DNA from: Phaeodactylibacter xiamenensis
GTDB taxonomy: Bacteria; Bacteroidota; Bacteroidia; Chitinophagales; Saprospiraceae
NCBI RefSeq assembly: GCF_000759025.1
Contig: NZ_JPOS01000019.1
Span: 121,948-185,947 of the forward strand
Direction of reading: 5' to 3'
Length of the DNA stretch: 64,000 nucleotides
Made by a program: the position numbers and the translations under genes. The notes beneath the pieces are model-generated. The model did no database searches. It worked only from the letters and a program-made list of their open reading frames with translations, and was not told where the DNA came from. Every line of letters starts with the position of its first letter. Position 1 is the stretch's first letter. Positions 9,304 to 19,048 of this stretch are shown in pieces.

Positions 9304-9525
9304 TCAGTTTGTTACCTCCGCCGGGTGGATGTCAAAACCGGCATCTTCAACCGCTTCAACCACCGCCGCTTCGTCAAAATCTGAGCCGCTGACCGAAAGG
9401 ATTTTGTCCGGGTTGCTGGTGTCTACTTCCCAGTGGTCTATACCGGGGACATCGCCTAAAAAACCAGTGACGGCTTTCACGCAGTTGCCACAGTTAATAT
9501 TGGTTTTGAATTTCTTCGTTGGCAT
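9304..9525 (-). CDS. Small heavy-metal-associated (HMA) domain protein, copper-chaperone-like
   Basis: A 73-residue stand-alone ferredoxin-like HMA domain. The metal site is NCGNC (C12 and C15) in the first loop; the usual Met before the first Cys is Asn. GDVPGIDHWEVD and AAVVEAVEDAGFDI match strand 2 and helix 2 of the fold. Such proteins carry Cu(I) or another soft metal to P-type ATPases, but no ATPase or CopY/CueR-type regulator is nearby, so its partner is unknown. Acidic C-terminal half (DFDEAAVVEAVEDAG). The DedA gene lies 72 bp downstream on the same strand and may share its transcript. Confidence 0.8.
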   Translation of the reverse strand: MPTKKFKTNINCGNCVKAVTGFLGDVPGIDHWEVDTSNPDKILSVSGSDFDEAAVVEAVEDAGFDIHPAEVTN

Positions 9526-9764
9526 GGTTGATTTACAGATTGGTATTGGCTTGAGAACGCCTGAGAAACCAAGATAGTTGAGGCGTATACCAACGGATTC
9601 AAGCTCCTTTTAGGCCGAGCTTCGGATCAGATAAATTTGTAATCAAACAAGGTATGCCTTATATTAATCTTTGAAATGTATGGCACCAGCGGAGGTTGAG
9701 GAAAAATAACCACATTGCCGGGCTGTTAACAACTATTTTATTCGGAAAGGACCGAGGAGCAAGG

Positions 9765-10622
9765 ATGAGCAATCAACCAACAGAACAACATAGAGCGTTA
9801 TTCGAACAGGCACAGCAGTATGAGGCAGGGTCTGATCCCTACAACGCAGTCAAACTTTACAAGTTGGTGGCCCGGGAAGCCCCCCAGTGGGAGCAGCCCT
9901 ATTTACGGCTGGGACAACTGTACAAGTACCGCAGAGAATGGAAGCCCACGTTGTACTACAACAAAAGAGCTGTTACTCTTGATGTGTCCAACCGGCAGGC
10001 ATGGTGGGACGTTGGACTGGCTGCAACGGCCATCGGAAAATTAAAACAGGCACGCAGGGTCTGGGATAAATTTGGCTGGAGCCCTCAGAAGCAATATTCC
10101 CTGAAGCCGGTTTCTGTGAGGCTTCAATTCCAAAATCAGTTTGAGGTGATGTGGGCCCAAAGGGTCAGCCCTTGCCTTGGATATATCCGCTCCATCCCTC
10201 AGCCTGCATCCGGGCGCCGTTACGGAGACCTGGTGCTGATCGATAATGTAGTACGCGGTTACCACAGCAGCGGCATGTACCGATTGCCTATATATGATGA
10301 GCTGGGGCTGAAGAAATGCGGGCATTACGGAGCTTATTCCTGTACTTTGCTTAGTGCTGGGGAGGACGATATCAAGCTACTTCAGCAACTGTGCCTGGAG
10401 CAGAACCTTGGCTTTGAAGTTTGGGGCAACGCAGCTCAGGCCGCTACCGTTCGGGATTCCGGGGGCAAGCCGGAGTACTACGCTTTTAACTGGGATACGG
10501 CCCCGGAATTATTAGTCGCTATTGCTGCCCGGCAGGAAGCGGAGGTACTCAGCGTGCTGAAAAACTGGGAAGTCATTTCGCTCAAAAGCTTCACAGGCTT
10601 CAGAGCACATCAAATCCTTTAA
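9765..10622 (+). CDS. TPR-repeat protein with unrecognised C-terminal half
   Basis: 285 residues from ATG 9765 (MSNQPTEQHRALFEQA); the frame is open 69 bp further upstream, but the extension is low-quality and an AGGAGC lies just before this ATG. The first 110 residues form about three TPR helices pairs (AQQYEAGSDPYNAVKLYKLV, PYLRLGQLYKYRREWKPTLYY, AWWDVGLAATAIGKLKQARRVW). The C-terminal part (RRYGDLVLIDNVVRGYHSSG onwards) is soluble and not recognised by me; LIDNVVRGY and CGHYGAYSCTL may be conserved. Twenty-six bp separate it from the following membrane-protein gene on the same strand. Confidence 0.7.
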   Translation: MSNQPTEQHRALFEQAQQYEAGSDPYNAVKLYKLVAREAPQWEQPYLRLGQLYKYRREWKPTLYYNKRAVTLDVSNRQAWWDVGLAATAIGKLKQARRVWDKFGWSPQKQYSLKPVSVRLQFQNQFEVMWAQRVSPCLGYIRSIPQPASGRRYGDLVLIDNVVRGYHSSGMYRLPIYDELGLKKCGHYGAYSCTLLSAGEDDIKLLQQLCLEQNLGFEVWGNAAQAATVRDSGGKPEYYAFNWDTAPELLVAIAARQEAEVLSVLKNWEVISLKSFTGFRAHQIL

Positions 10623-10648
10623 CTTATTTCCAATTAATTATTAAATCT

Positions 10649-11425
10649 ATGACGGAATCACAGCGCAATCGTATCAATGCGGTCATTGAGGAAGGCTACC
10701 ACTTTGACCTTAGCGGTTATATCAGCCGGGGCTTTACGCTCTTCCAGAAAAGTGCGGGCAACTTTATCGGCTTTGCCTTTCTGGCAGGCATGATCATTGT
10801 TGTTGCCAGCCTTGTCCCCTTTATAGGGTCCCTGCTTTCTAATCTGGTTCTTACACCTGCCCTTTTGGTAGGAGGCTACCTTGCTGCCCACAAGCTCCAT
10901 CGGGATGAACCACTGGAATTTGGCATTTTTTTCAAGGGGTTCGATTATGTAGGGCAACTCGCACTAGCCGCTTTAGTGACGAACCTGATCATTTTCGCTT
11001 CCTTCATCCCGATGCTTGTCGTTTGGTATCTGACGGGCACCTTTGAATGGGTATGGAATGCTATTGATAATCCCCTGGCTACCGTTGAACCCCCGGCTTT
11101 TCCCTTCTGGTCTTTCCTGTTGCTGGCGCCGGCTGTTTATTTTGGTATAGCTTATTCCTGGGCTTATCACTTTATTGTGTTTTACGGGATGGAGTTTTGG
11201 GATGCTATGGAAACCAGCCGGAAAGTCATTAGCAAAAAGTGGGGGCTGTTCTTTCTCTTTTTCCTGGTCCTCGGGCTGCTGGTCGGTCTGGGTTTTCTGG
11301 TGTTCTTTGTGGGCGTATTAGTGGCATTCCCTGTGCTGATGTGTGCCAATTATGCCGCATTCGCTGATGTTACGGAACTGCTTGCAGAAAAGGAAGATGA
11401 CCTGGTAGAGCACCTGATTGATTAG
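10649..11425 (+). CDS. Polytopic membrane protein of unknown function
   Basis: 258 residues with about six membrane segments (near 42-60, 62-80, 110-130, 150-172, 206-228, 228-248). N-terminal amphipathic region EGYHFDLSGYISRGFTLFQK resembles Bacteroidota proteins in the DUF975 or glycerophosphodiesterase-membrane-domain group, often mislabelled as beta-carotene monooxygenase. The C-terminus is acidic (LAEKEDDLVEHLID). No catalytic residues recognised. Follows the TPR gene by 26 bp, probably one operon, and its stop overlaps that of the convergent VWA gene by 4 bp. Confidence 0.65.
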   Translation: MTESQRNRINAVIEEGYHFDLSGYISRGFTLFQKSAGNFIGFAFLAGMIIVVASLVPFIGSLLSNLVLTPALLVGGYLAAHKLHRDEPLEFGIFFKGFDYVGQLALAALVTNLIIFASFIPMLVVWYLTGTFEWVWNAIDNPLATVEPPAFPFWSFLLLAPAVYFGIAYSWAYHFIVFYGMEFWDAMETSRKVISKKWGLFFLFFLVLGLLVGLGFLVFFVGVLVAFPVLMCANYAAFADVTELLAEKEDDLVEHLID

Positions 11426-12561
11426 TTCTTGACAGGGATGTTTTCCTGAGCGAGCCAGTCTGTGATAGGGCGCTGCTGAATAGCCGCGGCCATCATGCCC
11501 GGGAACTGTTCTGGCGTGCAGGCGAAGCAGGGTATATTGAGCACGGCTAACTGCGCCGCGATATCCTTGCTGTAGGCAGGGGCGCCCTTGTCATTCAGGG
11601 CAAGCAATGCAATAAACTGAGTGCCGGCTGCCTTGATTTGGGCTGCATGGGCAAGGAGCTTTTCCGGGCGCCCCCCCTCGTACAGATCGCTAATAAGCAC
11701 AAGTATGGTATCGTTGGGGCGGCGGATAAGCGGGCGGGCGTAGGCTACGGCTTTGGCAATGTCGGTGCCACCGCCCAGTTGAGTGGCGAACAGCAAATCC
11801 ACCGGGTCCTGCAGGTGCTCAGAAAGGTCTGCAACCGAGGTGTCGAAGGCAATAAAACGGGTTTGAAGGGCCGATACAGAAGCCATAATACAGCTCAGGA
11901 TACTTGCGTAAACCACAGAAGCAGCCATAGAGCCACTTTGGTCAGCCAGGATAAAAACATCCTTCAGCCGTGACCGCTTTCGTCCATACCCGTGCAGCTG
12001 CTCAGGGATAATCGTTTTATAGTCCGGCTGATAATGTTTCAGGTTGGTGCGGATCGTGCGGTGCCAGTTGATTTCGTTGAGGCGGGGACGCCGGTTGGGG
12101 GTCGCCCGGTCAAGGCTGCCCCGGATGGCCCGCTTAAGTGGAAACTCCAGGCGTTTTTCCAGTTGTTGTACAATTTTTCTGATTACGATTCTTGCTGAAG
12201 CTCTGGTTTCATCAGTCATCTGCTTGTTCAGGCTCAGCAGAGTGCCAACGAGTTCCACATCAGGCTCAATCGCTTCGAGTAATTCCGGCTCCAGTAGCAT
12301 GCGTTCCAGGCCCAGGCGCTGTAGAGCATCGCGCTGCATGAGTTGGACCACAGGAGTGGGGAAGTAACGGCGGATATCTCCCAGCCAGCGATTGACATTT
12401 GGGGCAGAGCTGCCGAGGCCGCCCTTACGGTCACTATCGTAAAGGGCTTCCAGAACTTTGTCCATGCCCTTCGCGTTCCCTGACAACGGGACGGAAACGG
12501 AAGGGTCTGACTGTTTTCCCAGAATAAGCCGCCAGCGTTCTGTTTTCTTTGCCTCGTCCAA
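11422..12561 (-). CDS. VWA domain (CoxE-like) protein
   Basis: 379 residues. The N-terminal 190 residues are helical and Arg-rich; the C-terminal 180 residues are a von Willebrand A domain with an intact MIDAS: DQSGS at 207-211, GGGTDI near 263, and SDLYEGG near 290. Soluble, no signal peptide. VWA proteins of this CoxE/YehP-like type usually work with a MoxR-type AAA ATPase in metal insertion or complex maturation; no MoxR gene is in the window, so the partner must be elsewhere. Divergent from the bile-acid symporter gene with 84 bp between starts. Confidence 0.8.
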   Translation of the reverse strand: MDEAKKTERWRLILGKQSDPSVSVPLSGNAKGMDKVLEALYDSDRKGGLGSSAPNVNRWLGDIRRYFPTPVVQLMQRDALQRLGLERMLLEPELLEAIEPDVELVGTLLSLNKQMTDETRASARIVIRKIVQQLEKRLEFPLKRAIRGSLDRATPNRRPRLNEINWHRTIRTNLKHYQPDYKTIIPEQLHGYGRKRSRLKDVFILADQSGSMAASVVYASILSCIMASVSALQTRFIAFDTSVADLSEHLQDPVDLLFATQLGGGTDIAKAVAYARPLIRRPNDTILVLISDLYEGGRPEKLLAHAAQIKAAGTQFIALLALNDKGAPAYSKDIAAQLAVLNIPCFACTPEQFPGMMAAAIQQRPITDWLAQENIPVKN

Positions 12562-12645
12562 TTTTTAATTTTGAATTTTCAACTTTTATCTTTCTTTGCA
12601 CGAAGATAGCAGATTGACCTGCCTTTTGCATATTTTCAAACGAAT

Positions 12646-13530
12646 ATGGCCTTTATAGATATCCTTATTCCGGTGGTGTTAGCGCTCACGATGTTTGGCG
12701 TTGGGACTTCTCTGGAGCTTTCAGACTTCAAAGAGATTGTAGCCCGGCCCAAACTGGTAGCGTTGGGATTGAGTTTGCAAATGCTGTTTCTGCCAGCTGT
12801 GGCTTTTCTGGTCTGTCTGTTGTTGCCCGTTAGCAATACCTGGAAATTGGGCATCATTATTTTGTCGCTTTGCCCAGGCGGGGCAACCTCTAATTTTATC
12901 TCCTATTTACTGGAGCTTAAGACCGCTCTTTCTATAAGCCTGACCGCGATCAACAGCCTGCTGATTTTGGTGACCATCCCGGTGGGGGTCAACCTCGGGG
13001 CAGAAGTGTTTATGCATACCTCAGCCTCGTTCAGTCTTTCGGTTACAGAGACGTCTTTAAATGTACTGCTGATCGTGCTTCTGCCCGTTTCACTGGGGCT
13101 TATATTCCACAGGCAGTTCCCGGTACTTGCAGAGCACTTTAAGCAGCCAGTGAAAGTGGTGACCACCCTTTTGCTGGCAGCTGTTTTTGCCATTAAATTC
13201 TTTGGAGGCGAAGAAAGCGGAGGGAGCCAAATCAGTTGGGCAGATATCGCTGTGCTCGCCCCGGTCATGCTTGGTTTCCACTTGTTTACGATGTTTATGA
13301 GCTACTGGACCGCCAATCGTATCGTGAAAGAAAGTGCTTATGATGCCATTACGATCGGTATTGAGGTGGGGTTGCAAAACACTACGCTGGCGCTGTTAGT
13401 GGCAACCGTGATGATTGGTGACGAACAGATGGCTGAACCCACCTTAGTGTACGCCATGTTTTCTTTCTTTACTACCCTTGGCTTTGGCTATCTGGCGAAG
13501 TGGTCTGCCGATAAGCACGCTGCATCATAA
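12646..13530 (+). CDS. Bile acid:sodium symporter (BASS/SBF) family transporter
   Basis: 294 residues with nine to ten hydrophobic segments. Family features: GVGTSLELSDFKEI in the first loop, LCPGGATSNFISYLL (the SBF motif of helix 4, residues about 76-90) and the helix-9 IGIEVGLQNTTLALLVAT segment, which holds the conserved E-x-G-x-Q-N of the Na+-binding core. These transporters take up organic anions with Na+; the substrate is unknown and bile acids are unlikely in a free-living bacterium. A hairpin follows 5 bp after the stop. Confidence 0.88.
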   Translation: MAFIDILIPVVLALTMFGVGTSLELSDFKEIVARPKLVALGLSLQMLFLPAVAFLVCLLLPVSNTWKLGIIILSLCPGGATSNFISYLLELKTALSISLTAINSLLILVTIPVGVNLGAEVFMHTSASFSLSVTETSLNVLLIVLLPVSLGLIFHRQFPVLAEHFKQPVKVVTTLLLAAVFAIKFFGGEESGGSQISWADIAVLAPVMLGFHLFTMFMSYWTANRIVKESAYDAITIGIEVGLQNTTLALLVATVMIGDEQMAEPTLVYAMFSFFTTLGFGYLAKWSADKHAAS

Positions 13531-13564
13531 AAAAAGCCCTCTGAGCAACGTGGCTCGGAGGGCT
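13531..13564. terminator. Hairpin terminator after the symporter gene
   Basis: Stem 13535-13546 / 13553-13564 of 12 bp with one G-T pair and a 6-nt loop, preceded by a run of A. The A-run makes it a T-tailed terminator for transcripts arriving on the minus strand; it may also stop the plus-strand symporter transcript. Confidence 0.55.
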
Positions 13565-14113
13565 ACAATTCTCCCAACACATTTAAATCTTTATCTCTTG
13601 TTTTGAACAAGATGTCGGTAAAGAAACGAAGAATTGGGTTGTTCTAAAATGTGAAAAATATGTAATGGCAGCCTTGTTCCGTAGTCCGGGCAAGATATCT
13701 CAAAAGGGGATTTTTTCCCATTTTGAATAATTAGTCTCAAATTGGGATAACCTGGAGCGAGGGTTTGGAATTAAATAATTGTATTACAGGTGTTTGTGTC
13801 TTTTGGCATAGCTTATGCTGTAGTTCAAACCGGTAATGAGAGCGAATCTGTCTGAAAATCAGGCAACGTTCATTTAAGTTATGTTGGAGGAAGCTTCGCA
13901 ATTATAATGGGGAATCACAACAGAGGCTTCCTCCCCATAACGCTCTCCAAACTGTTGATTATTACGCTGCAAAAGTGCTGCGATCAAGATAAATGGGTTT
14001 TTAGGTGTATTTGTAGCTAGCCGCCAGGTACTGATTTCATTCATAAGAGAGCGAATATTAACTCGAGGGTTAAAAAGTTTTAATTGAGAATCAGAAATGG
14101 TGGCTAGCTTTTT
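13565..14113. other. 549-bp AT-rich intergenic region
   Basis: No gene seen. It contains a 9-bp stem (13886-13894 / 13926-13934) with a 31-nt loop and a GCTAGCC-GCC repeat inverted at about 14015 and 14100; either could end the hybrid-kinase transcript on the minus strand. Otherwise I see nothing. Confidence 0.4.
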
Positions 14114-17100
14114 TTATGCCTGCAACTTTGAAAGTTTTTCTCTGAGCAGCGGTATAGCCTTTTCCGTATCTGTCACAAGTTGATTGATCTGCTGGTCTAT
14201 TTGGTCTTTTGCCGGTGCTGTCTTGGCTATTTTTTCAATAGAGAGCGCAGTTTCCTGCTGCGCAGACATGCCAAGCATCATATAGTTAGGTTTTAACTGA
14301 TGAGCCATTCTGTATACCGTATCCCAGTCTTCCTGTATCAGCCCTTTTGATAATTTGGCGATGTTTTCCGGTGCTTCCTGAATAAAGGTTTCAACGATCT
14401 CTTTGACGAAGTTTTCGTCTCCTCCGCTGAATTCATGCAGGTAAGTGAGGTCGACTTTGACAGGGGCCTGGCTATTATCATGCTCTGTATTCATAGCTAA
14501 TTGCTTTTTGCTAGTTGAATGGCTCAGTTGTAAGCTGTTAAGGATAAGTTTTGATAGTGCAGCCGGAGAAAAGGGTTTGGTGATAAACTCGTTCATGCCA
14601 GCCTCGATAGCGCGCTGCTTTTCGTCCAGCAGGGCCGCTGCGGTTAGCCCGATAATGAGGGAGTGCTGATTGGGGTTGCCTTCTTCAGCCCTGATTTGAG
14701 CAGTAGCCTGGCAACCGTCAAGTTTGGGCATGTGAATGTCCATCAGGATGATGTCAAAGTGTTGTTGCCTGGTTTTTTCCAGAGCCTCTTCCCCATCATT
14801 CGCAATCATAAAGTGGCACCCCCAGTCTTTTAGGATATGGCTGGCCAGCTTTTGGTTCATAGGGTTGTCTTCCACAAGGAGTACCCAAAGAGAACGGAGC
14901 AGGCCCTGATGGACAGCCTGCCCAATCGGGGTTGCCTCCTGACCTTCGTCTGACTGTTCAGACATGGGCATCGATAGGTTAAAGATGAAAGCGGTACCTT
15001 TGCCTGGCTCGCTTTCTACCCAAATTTTGCCTCCCATGAGCTCAACAAGTTGTTTGACTATGGAGAGCCCCAGCCCGGTACCTCCGTACTTACGGGTAAT
15101 ATCCGAGTCTGCTTGCTTAAAGTTCTGAAAAATGAGCTCCAGCTTTTCTTTGGCGATACCTATACCGGTATCGAATACTGTAAACTGCAGGCTCATGTGC
15201 GTATCTGTGCGCTTTGTAAGCCGGGCTTTGATGCCAATGGTGCCCCGGCTGGTAAATTTAATGGCGTTGCCGAGCAGGTTGGTGAAAACCTGGCTCAGGC
15301 GGGTAGGGTCACCAATAAGCTGCCGGTCTATCTGCTCATCGAGGTCCAGATTGACGCTTACTGGTTTATTCTTCACCTTAAGTTGGAAGCTCTGCTTGAG
15401 GTTGTTCAGAATACGGCGAAGGCTGAAGGGGCTTGATTCGAGGCTGAGCTGGCTGGCTTTAATTTTGGAGAGGTCCGGTATATTGTCGATAAGGGACAGC
15501 AGGCTGTCTGCTGAAAATTTGAGCGAATCCAGGTAGTCCCGCTGCTCCGGGGTAGGCTGCGTATTGAGCAGTAAGTGCGTCATACCGATTACGGCATTCA
15601 TAGGTGTCCGGATTTCATGGCTCATGTTAGCCAAAAACTGCCGTTCGGCCTGTATGGCTTTTTCTGCCCGGTTTTTTGCAGCTTGTAGCCGTTCTTCCAG
15701 TTGTTTGCGCTCTGTAATATCGTAATGTATACCGATGTAGCCCTTCAGTTGGCCCCGCCGGTCAAGGATAGGCGTACTGCTGACTATCGCCCAGATGGTG
15801 CTGCCGTCCTTGCGCATAAACTGTTGCTCATAGATAACAGCTTCTGAAGCTGCCCGTTCTGCCCGGTACAGTTCATCGCGGTAAATTTCCGGAGAGGCCA
15901 CAAAGATATCTTCAGGTTTCCTGCCGGTAAGTTCGGACTCTTCATAGCCTAACATGGTGCAGAAACGGTCAAACGCTCGTGTGATGAGCCCTTGTTCATT
16001 CAACTCCAGCAGGCCCAGCTCCATATTTTCAAGGATGCCCCGGTAGCGCTCCTCACTTTCCTGAAGGCGGGTTTTAGCCGTTTCGCGGGCTGTGATGTCA
16101 TGGCATTGCCACAATAAGCCAAGGTGCTCCGTTCCGGAATGGACAGGAATAGCATCGAAACAGAGAATTTGCCCATCGGGCATGGTAAACTTCTGATCCG
16201 TAGACAATACCCCCGCTTTGAGTGTCTGGCTGGTCCAGTTTTGGAAGGCTTCCGGCTCTGTATGTTGCAGAGCCACTTCCTGAAGCAGTATGGTGGCATC
16301 CACCCCTATCAGATCTTCCGGGGCATAAGGTATCTTAAATAACTCACAGAACACTCTGTTTACAAGCAAGGTCTTACGTTCGGTATCTTCAAAAAGTATG
16401 GCGGCCTGAAGGTTGGCCACAAGCGCACTAAGCTGTGTGTTGAGTTGGCTGAGCCGGTTTTCATATGCGTATTGACTGGTAATATCGCGTACAATGTGGC
16501 GCGATCCTGCCCGGTGGCCATTTATATCGCGTATGAGGGTGGAATTAAAAGTAACATACCTTTCCAGTTGGCCAGAGGTTAGGATGCGGCACCTGAAGTT
16601 GCGGTCGGACTCGAAGTCAAGTAACTTTTGCAAAAAATATTCAAACTTGTCCCGGTCGTCAGGGTGGATGAAATTGGTTAGCTTGTACCGGGAAGGCGCT
16701 GTGCCGCTCTGATCTGCCGCAATATCCAGTAAAGCCTGTGCCGACCGGTTGGTTTTTTCGATGTGGTCGGTCTTGTTGAGAATGACCAGTGAGTCAGACA
16801 TGTTCTCGAACAGGTCACTGTACTGGGCAACGCTTTTTTCGAGCTGCCCCTGCACCTGACTGACTAATTGTTGCTGTTCCCTCAGGCGGGCATGGACCAT
16901 GCAGGCATCCATGGAAATCCCGAACTTTACGATTAGTTTGGAAAGCTCCTGCATAGAATTTAATTCGAATGGCCGCTCTCTGTCAGCTTCGAAAATCTGC
17001 ACAAAGCTGAAAACAGGTAATTGGAAGTACCCGTAGGCGCCTTTCCCCAGGTGGGCGCTGTATACGAAAGGCTCTTCCTCGGTTTTTTTGGACAACACTT

Positions 17101-17371
17101 TAGTGAAAAAGGGGCGGTCTTCTAGTGTTTTTGGGGTCGAATGGTCTTCTGATACGACTGCCGAAGTGTGATCGGCCTGCTCCGGGTAGGCAAATTCGAG
17201 TTGATAGGCACCAGAAGGGGAGCGCAGCCACAGCCCCGCAAAAGTAAGGCTGGTGGACTCAACGAGCTTACTCAGGAAAAATCTGGCATTCTCCTGAGCA
17301 TGGAGTGATGTTCCTATCGCGAGCGAGAGCTCAAAGAAACGCTCCAGCTCGGTTCTTTCTATTTGGTGCAT
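14114..17371 (-). CDS. Hybrid sensor histidine kinase (GAF, three PAS, HisKA, HATPase, REC, Hpt)
   Basis: 1,085 residues, no membrane segment, so a cytoplasmic phosphorelay kinase. Domains: GAF-like 1-170; PAS about 181-305, 315-440 and 445-565 (third with C-terminal PAC motif GYIGIHYDITERKQLEE); HisKA with MSHEIRTPMNAVIGM near 597; HATPase_c (LLGNAIKFTS, DTGIGIA, GGTGLGLSI); receiver with LLVEDNPMNQ and phosphoacceptor Asp in ILMDIHMP; Hpt with MAHQLKPNYMM near 1030, whose His is the relay site. In the HisKA second helix, NIPDLSKI replaces the usual DILDLSKI. It lies 30 bp downstream of the sigma-54 regulator gene on the same strand, so kinase and regulator are one operon and likely one relay. 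Confidence 0.93.
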   Translation of the reverse strand: MHQIERTELERFFELSLAIGTSLHAQENARFFLSKLVESTSLTFAGLWLRSPSGAYQLEFAYPEQADHTSAVVSEDHSTPKTLEDRPFFTKVLSKKTEEEPFVYSAHLGKGAYGYFQLPVFSFVQIFEADRERPFELNSMQELSKLIVKFGISMDACMVHARLREQQQLVSQVQGQLEKSVAQYSDLFENMSDSLVILNKTDHIEKTNRSAQALLDIAADQSGTAPSRYKLTNFIHPDDRDKFEYFLQKLLDFESDRNFRCRILTSGQLERYVTFNSTLIRDINGHRAGSRHIVRDITSQYAYENRLSQLNTQLSALVANLQAAILFEDTERKTLLVNRVFCELFKIPYAPEDLIGVDATILLQEVALQHTEPEAFQNWTSQTLKAGVLSTDQKFTMPDGQILCFDAIPVHSGTEHLGLLWQCHDITARETAKTRLQESEERYRGILENMELGLLELNEQGLITRAFDRFCTMLGYEESELTGRKPEDIFVASPEIYRDELYRAERAASEAVIYEQQFMRKDGSTIWAIVSSTPILDRRGQLKGYIGIHYDITERKQLEERLQAAKNRAEKAIQAERQFLANMSHEIRTPMNAVIGMTHLLLNTQPTPEQRDYLDSLKFSADSLLSLIDNIPDLSKIKASQLSLESSPFSLRRILNNLKQSFQLKVKNKPVSVNLDLDEQIDRQLIGDPTRLSQVFTNLLGNAIKFTSRGTIGIKARLTKRTDTHMSLQFTVFDTGIGIAKEKLELIFQNFKQADSDITRKYGGTGLGLSIVKQLVELMGGKIWVESEPGKGTAFIFNLSMPMSEQSDEGQEATPIGQAVHQGLLRSLWVLLVEDNPMNQKLASHILKDWGCHFMIANDGEEALEKTRQQHFDIILMDIHMPKLDGCQATAQIRAEEGNPNQHSLIIGLTAAALLDEKQRAIEAGMNEFITKPFSPAALSKLILNSLQLSHSTSKKQLAMNTEHDNSQAPVKVDLTYLHEFSGGDENFVKEIVETFIQEAPENIAKLSKGLIQEDWDTVYRMAHQLKPNYMMLGMSAQQETALSIEKIAKTAPAKDQIDQQINQLVTDTEKAIPLLREKLSKLQA

Positions 17372-17401
17372 ATCTGATGACCTGATTGCTCGATTGGCGG
17401 T

Positions 17402-18778
17402 TTATCCAGCCTGTTCGACCTCTTCTTTCTCTTCCTTTAGCATGCGATAAATCGTTGATTTACCAATATCGAGTTTTTCGGCGACCTTAATGACATCATT
17501 TTCATATTTTTTCAGAAAGTGATGAATGATCAACCGTTTGTATTCCTCCAGGGTTAACTCTTCAGTCAGGAAAGCATCTTCTTTCCGGATACTTCTAAAC
17601 TGAATATCATCAGCAAGTATGCCTTCAGATTCATCTGCCATCACAGCGGCGAGCTCGATAACCGCGCGAAGTTCCCGTACATTTCCCGGGAAGCTGTATC
17701 CCAGTAGTTTATTCTTGGCTTCTTTGGTCAGTAAAAGGCTGCTCAGCCCATTTTGTTTGCTGAATTCCTTTAAAAAGGAATTGGCCAGCAGAAAGACATC
17801 GTTGCCGCGGTCTCTGAGCGGAGGCAACTCAATAGTCAGCCCCAGAAGACGGTAGTAGAGGTCCTCCCGGAACCGTCCGGCTTTGACTTCTTCGCCCAGG
17901 TCTTTATGAGTGGCAATAATGATCCGGGCATCAAAGGGGATCGGTTCTTCCCCTCCTACCCGTACGATCTCCCGCTCCTGAATAGCCCGGAGCAGCTTAG
18001 CTTGGAGGTTGAGGCCCACCTCGCCAATCTCATCCAGAAATAATGTGCCTTTATCCGAAAGTTCGAACTGTCCCTTTTTCCGTGTCACAGCACCGGTGAA
18101 GGCCCCTTTTTCGTAGCCAAAAAGTTCACTTTCCAAAAGGTCTCGGGGAATGGCTCCCATATTAACAGCCACAAAACTGCCGTCCCGGCGTGTTGAGTTG
18201 TAATGAATACTCTTGGCAACGACCTCCTTGCCCGTACCGGTTTCTCCGTGGATAGAAACGGTAATATTGGTCCGAACGGCTTTTTCCATCAACCGGAATA
18301 CCCGCTGCATAGCTGGGCTCGCACCGATAACAGACTTGCTGAATTCGTACTTGGCTACTACCTCACGGCGCAACTGATCAACTTCCTCTTCAAGGTCGAT
18401 CTTTTGCTTGATCTGTTTGATGTCATTTTCAAGCCGGGCCCGGAAATCCTCACTCTTCGTTATGTAGTCGTAGGCTCCTTCATTGCGGATGAGCTTGACC
18501 GCCGTTTCAACATCTTGTTGTCCAGACAAAATAACCACCGGTATATTCTGGTCATAATGCTTGATGCGTTCGAGTACTTCCTCGCCCGTCATATCAGGCA
18601 GAGAGTAGTCAAGAGAAATAAGGTGGGGGTTGAGGTTCAGTTTGTCCAGGCAAGCGGCACCCGTATCGAAGACGTGCACTTCATGATCAGGGTTGAGCTC
18701 CAGAAAGTACCGGAGCATGCGCATATATGTTGGGTCGTCTTCTACGACGAATATTCTAAAAGAGGTATCCATGGGCAA
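17402..18778 (-). CDS. NtrC-family sigma-54-dependent response regulator
   Basis: 458 residues. Receiver 1-125 with E13/D14/D15 and phosphoacceptor D57 (SLDYSLPDM); AAA+ domain about 145-375 with Walker A GETGTGKE, sigma-54 loop GAFTGA, Walker B LFLDEIGEV and Arg finger region FREDLYYRL; Fis-type HTH at the C-terminus (VIKVAEKLDIGKSTIYRML). All residues needed for sigma-54 activation are present. It is first in an operon with the hybrid kinase. It is divergent from the giant T9SS protein gene, upstream of which a -24/-12-like site lies at 18865-18880, so that gene is the obvious candidate target. Confidence 0.95.
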   Translation of the reverse strand: MPMDTSFRIFVVEDDPTYMRMLRYFLELNPDHEVHVFDTGAACLDKLNLNPHLISLDYSLPDMTGEEVLERIKHYDQNIPVVILSGQQDVETAVKLIRNEGAYDYITKSEDFRARLENDIKQIKQKIDLEEEVDQLRREVVAKYEFSKSVIGASPAMQRVFRLMEKAVRTNITVSIHGETGTGKEVVAKSIHYNSTRRDGSFVAVNMGAIPRDLLESELFGYEKGAFTGAVTRKKGQFELSDKGTLFLDEIGEVGLNLQAKLLRAIQEREIVRVGGEEPIPFDARIIIATHKDLGEEVKAGRFREDLYYRLLGLTIELPPLRDRGNDVFLLANSFLKEFSKQNGLSSLLLTKEAKNKLLGYSFPGNVRELRAVIELAAVMADESEGILADDIQFRSIRKEDAFLTEELTLEEYKRLIIHHFLKKYENDVIKVAEKLDIGKSTIYRMLKEEKEEVEQAG

Positions 18779-18864
18779 ATCAGCAAACAGGTTGATGGGT
18801 AAGATATTGTTTATGGTGCAAAATTCCTAGCAATAGGTTAGAGAAAACCCCAAAGGTGCGTTTT

Positions 18865-18880
18865 TGGCACGGTTGTTGAA
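18865..18880 (+). promoter_or_regulatory. Candidate sigma-54 promoter for the giant surface protein gene
   Basis: TGGCACG-N4-TTGAA matches the -24/-12 consensus TGGCACG-N4-TTGCW with exact spacing and one mismatch (C to A in the -12 GC). It lies 168 bp upstream of the start at 19049 and 86 bp upstream of the divergent NtrC-type regulator gene. The mismatch is at an important base, so this is a plausible but unproven site. Confidence 0.5.
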
Positions 18881-19048
18881 TTATATTCCGTGCAGGGCAT
18901 TTTACAGCCCTCTTCAGCGGTCTTCAGTCCCCCCCCTCCCAGACCGTCTTCATTGCCCGGAAGGGCCATTATTCATTAACCGATTGATAGCAAACCGGTC
19001 AACTGACCCGGTATTGCCTGTAAACCGTATTGTCAAAATCAATTAACC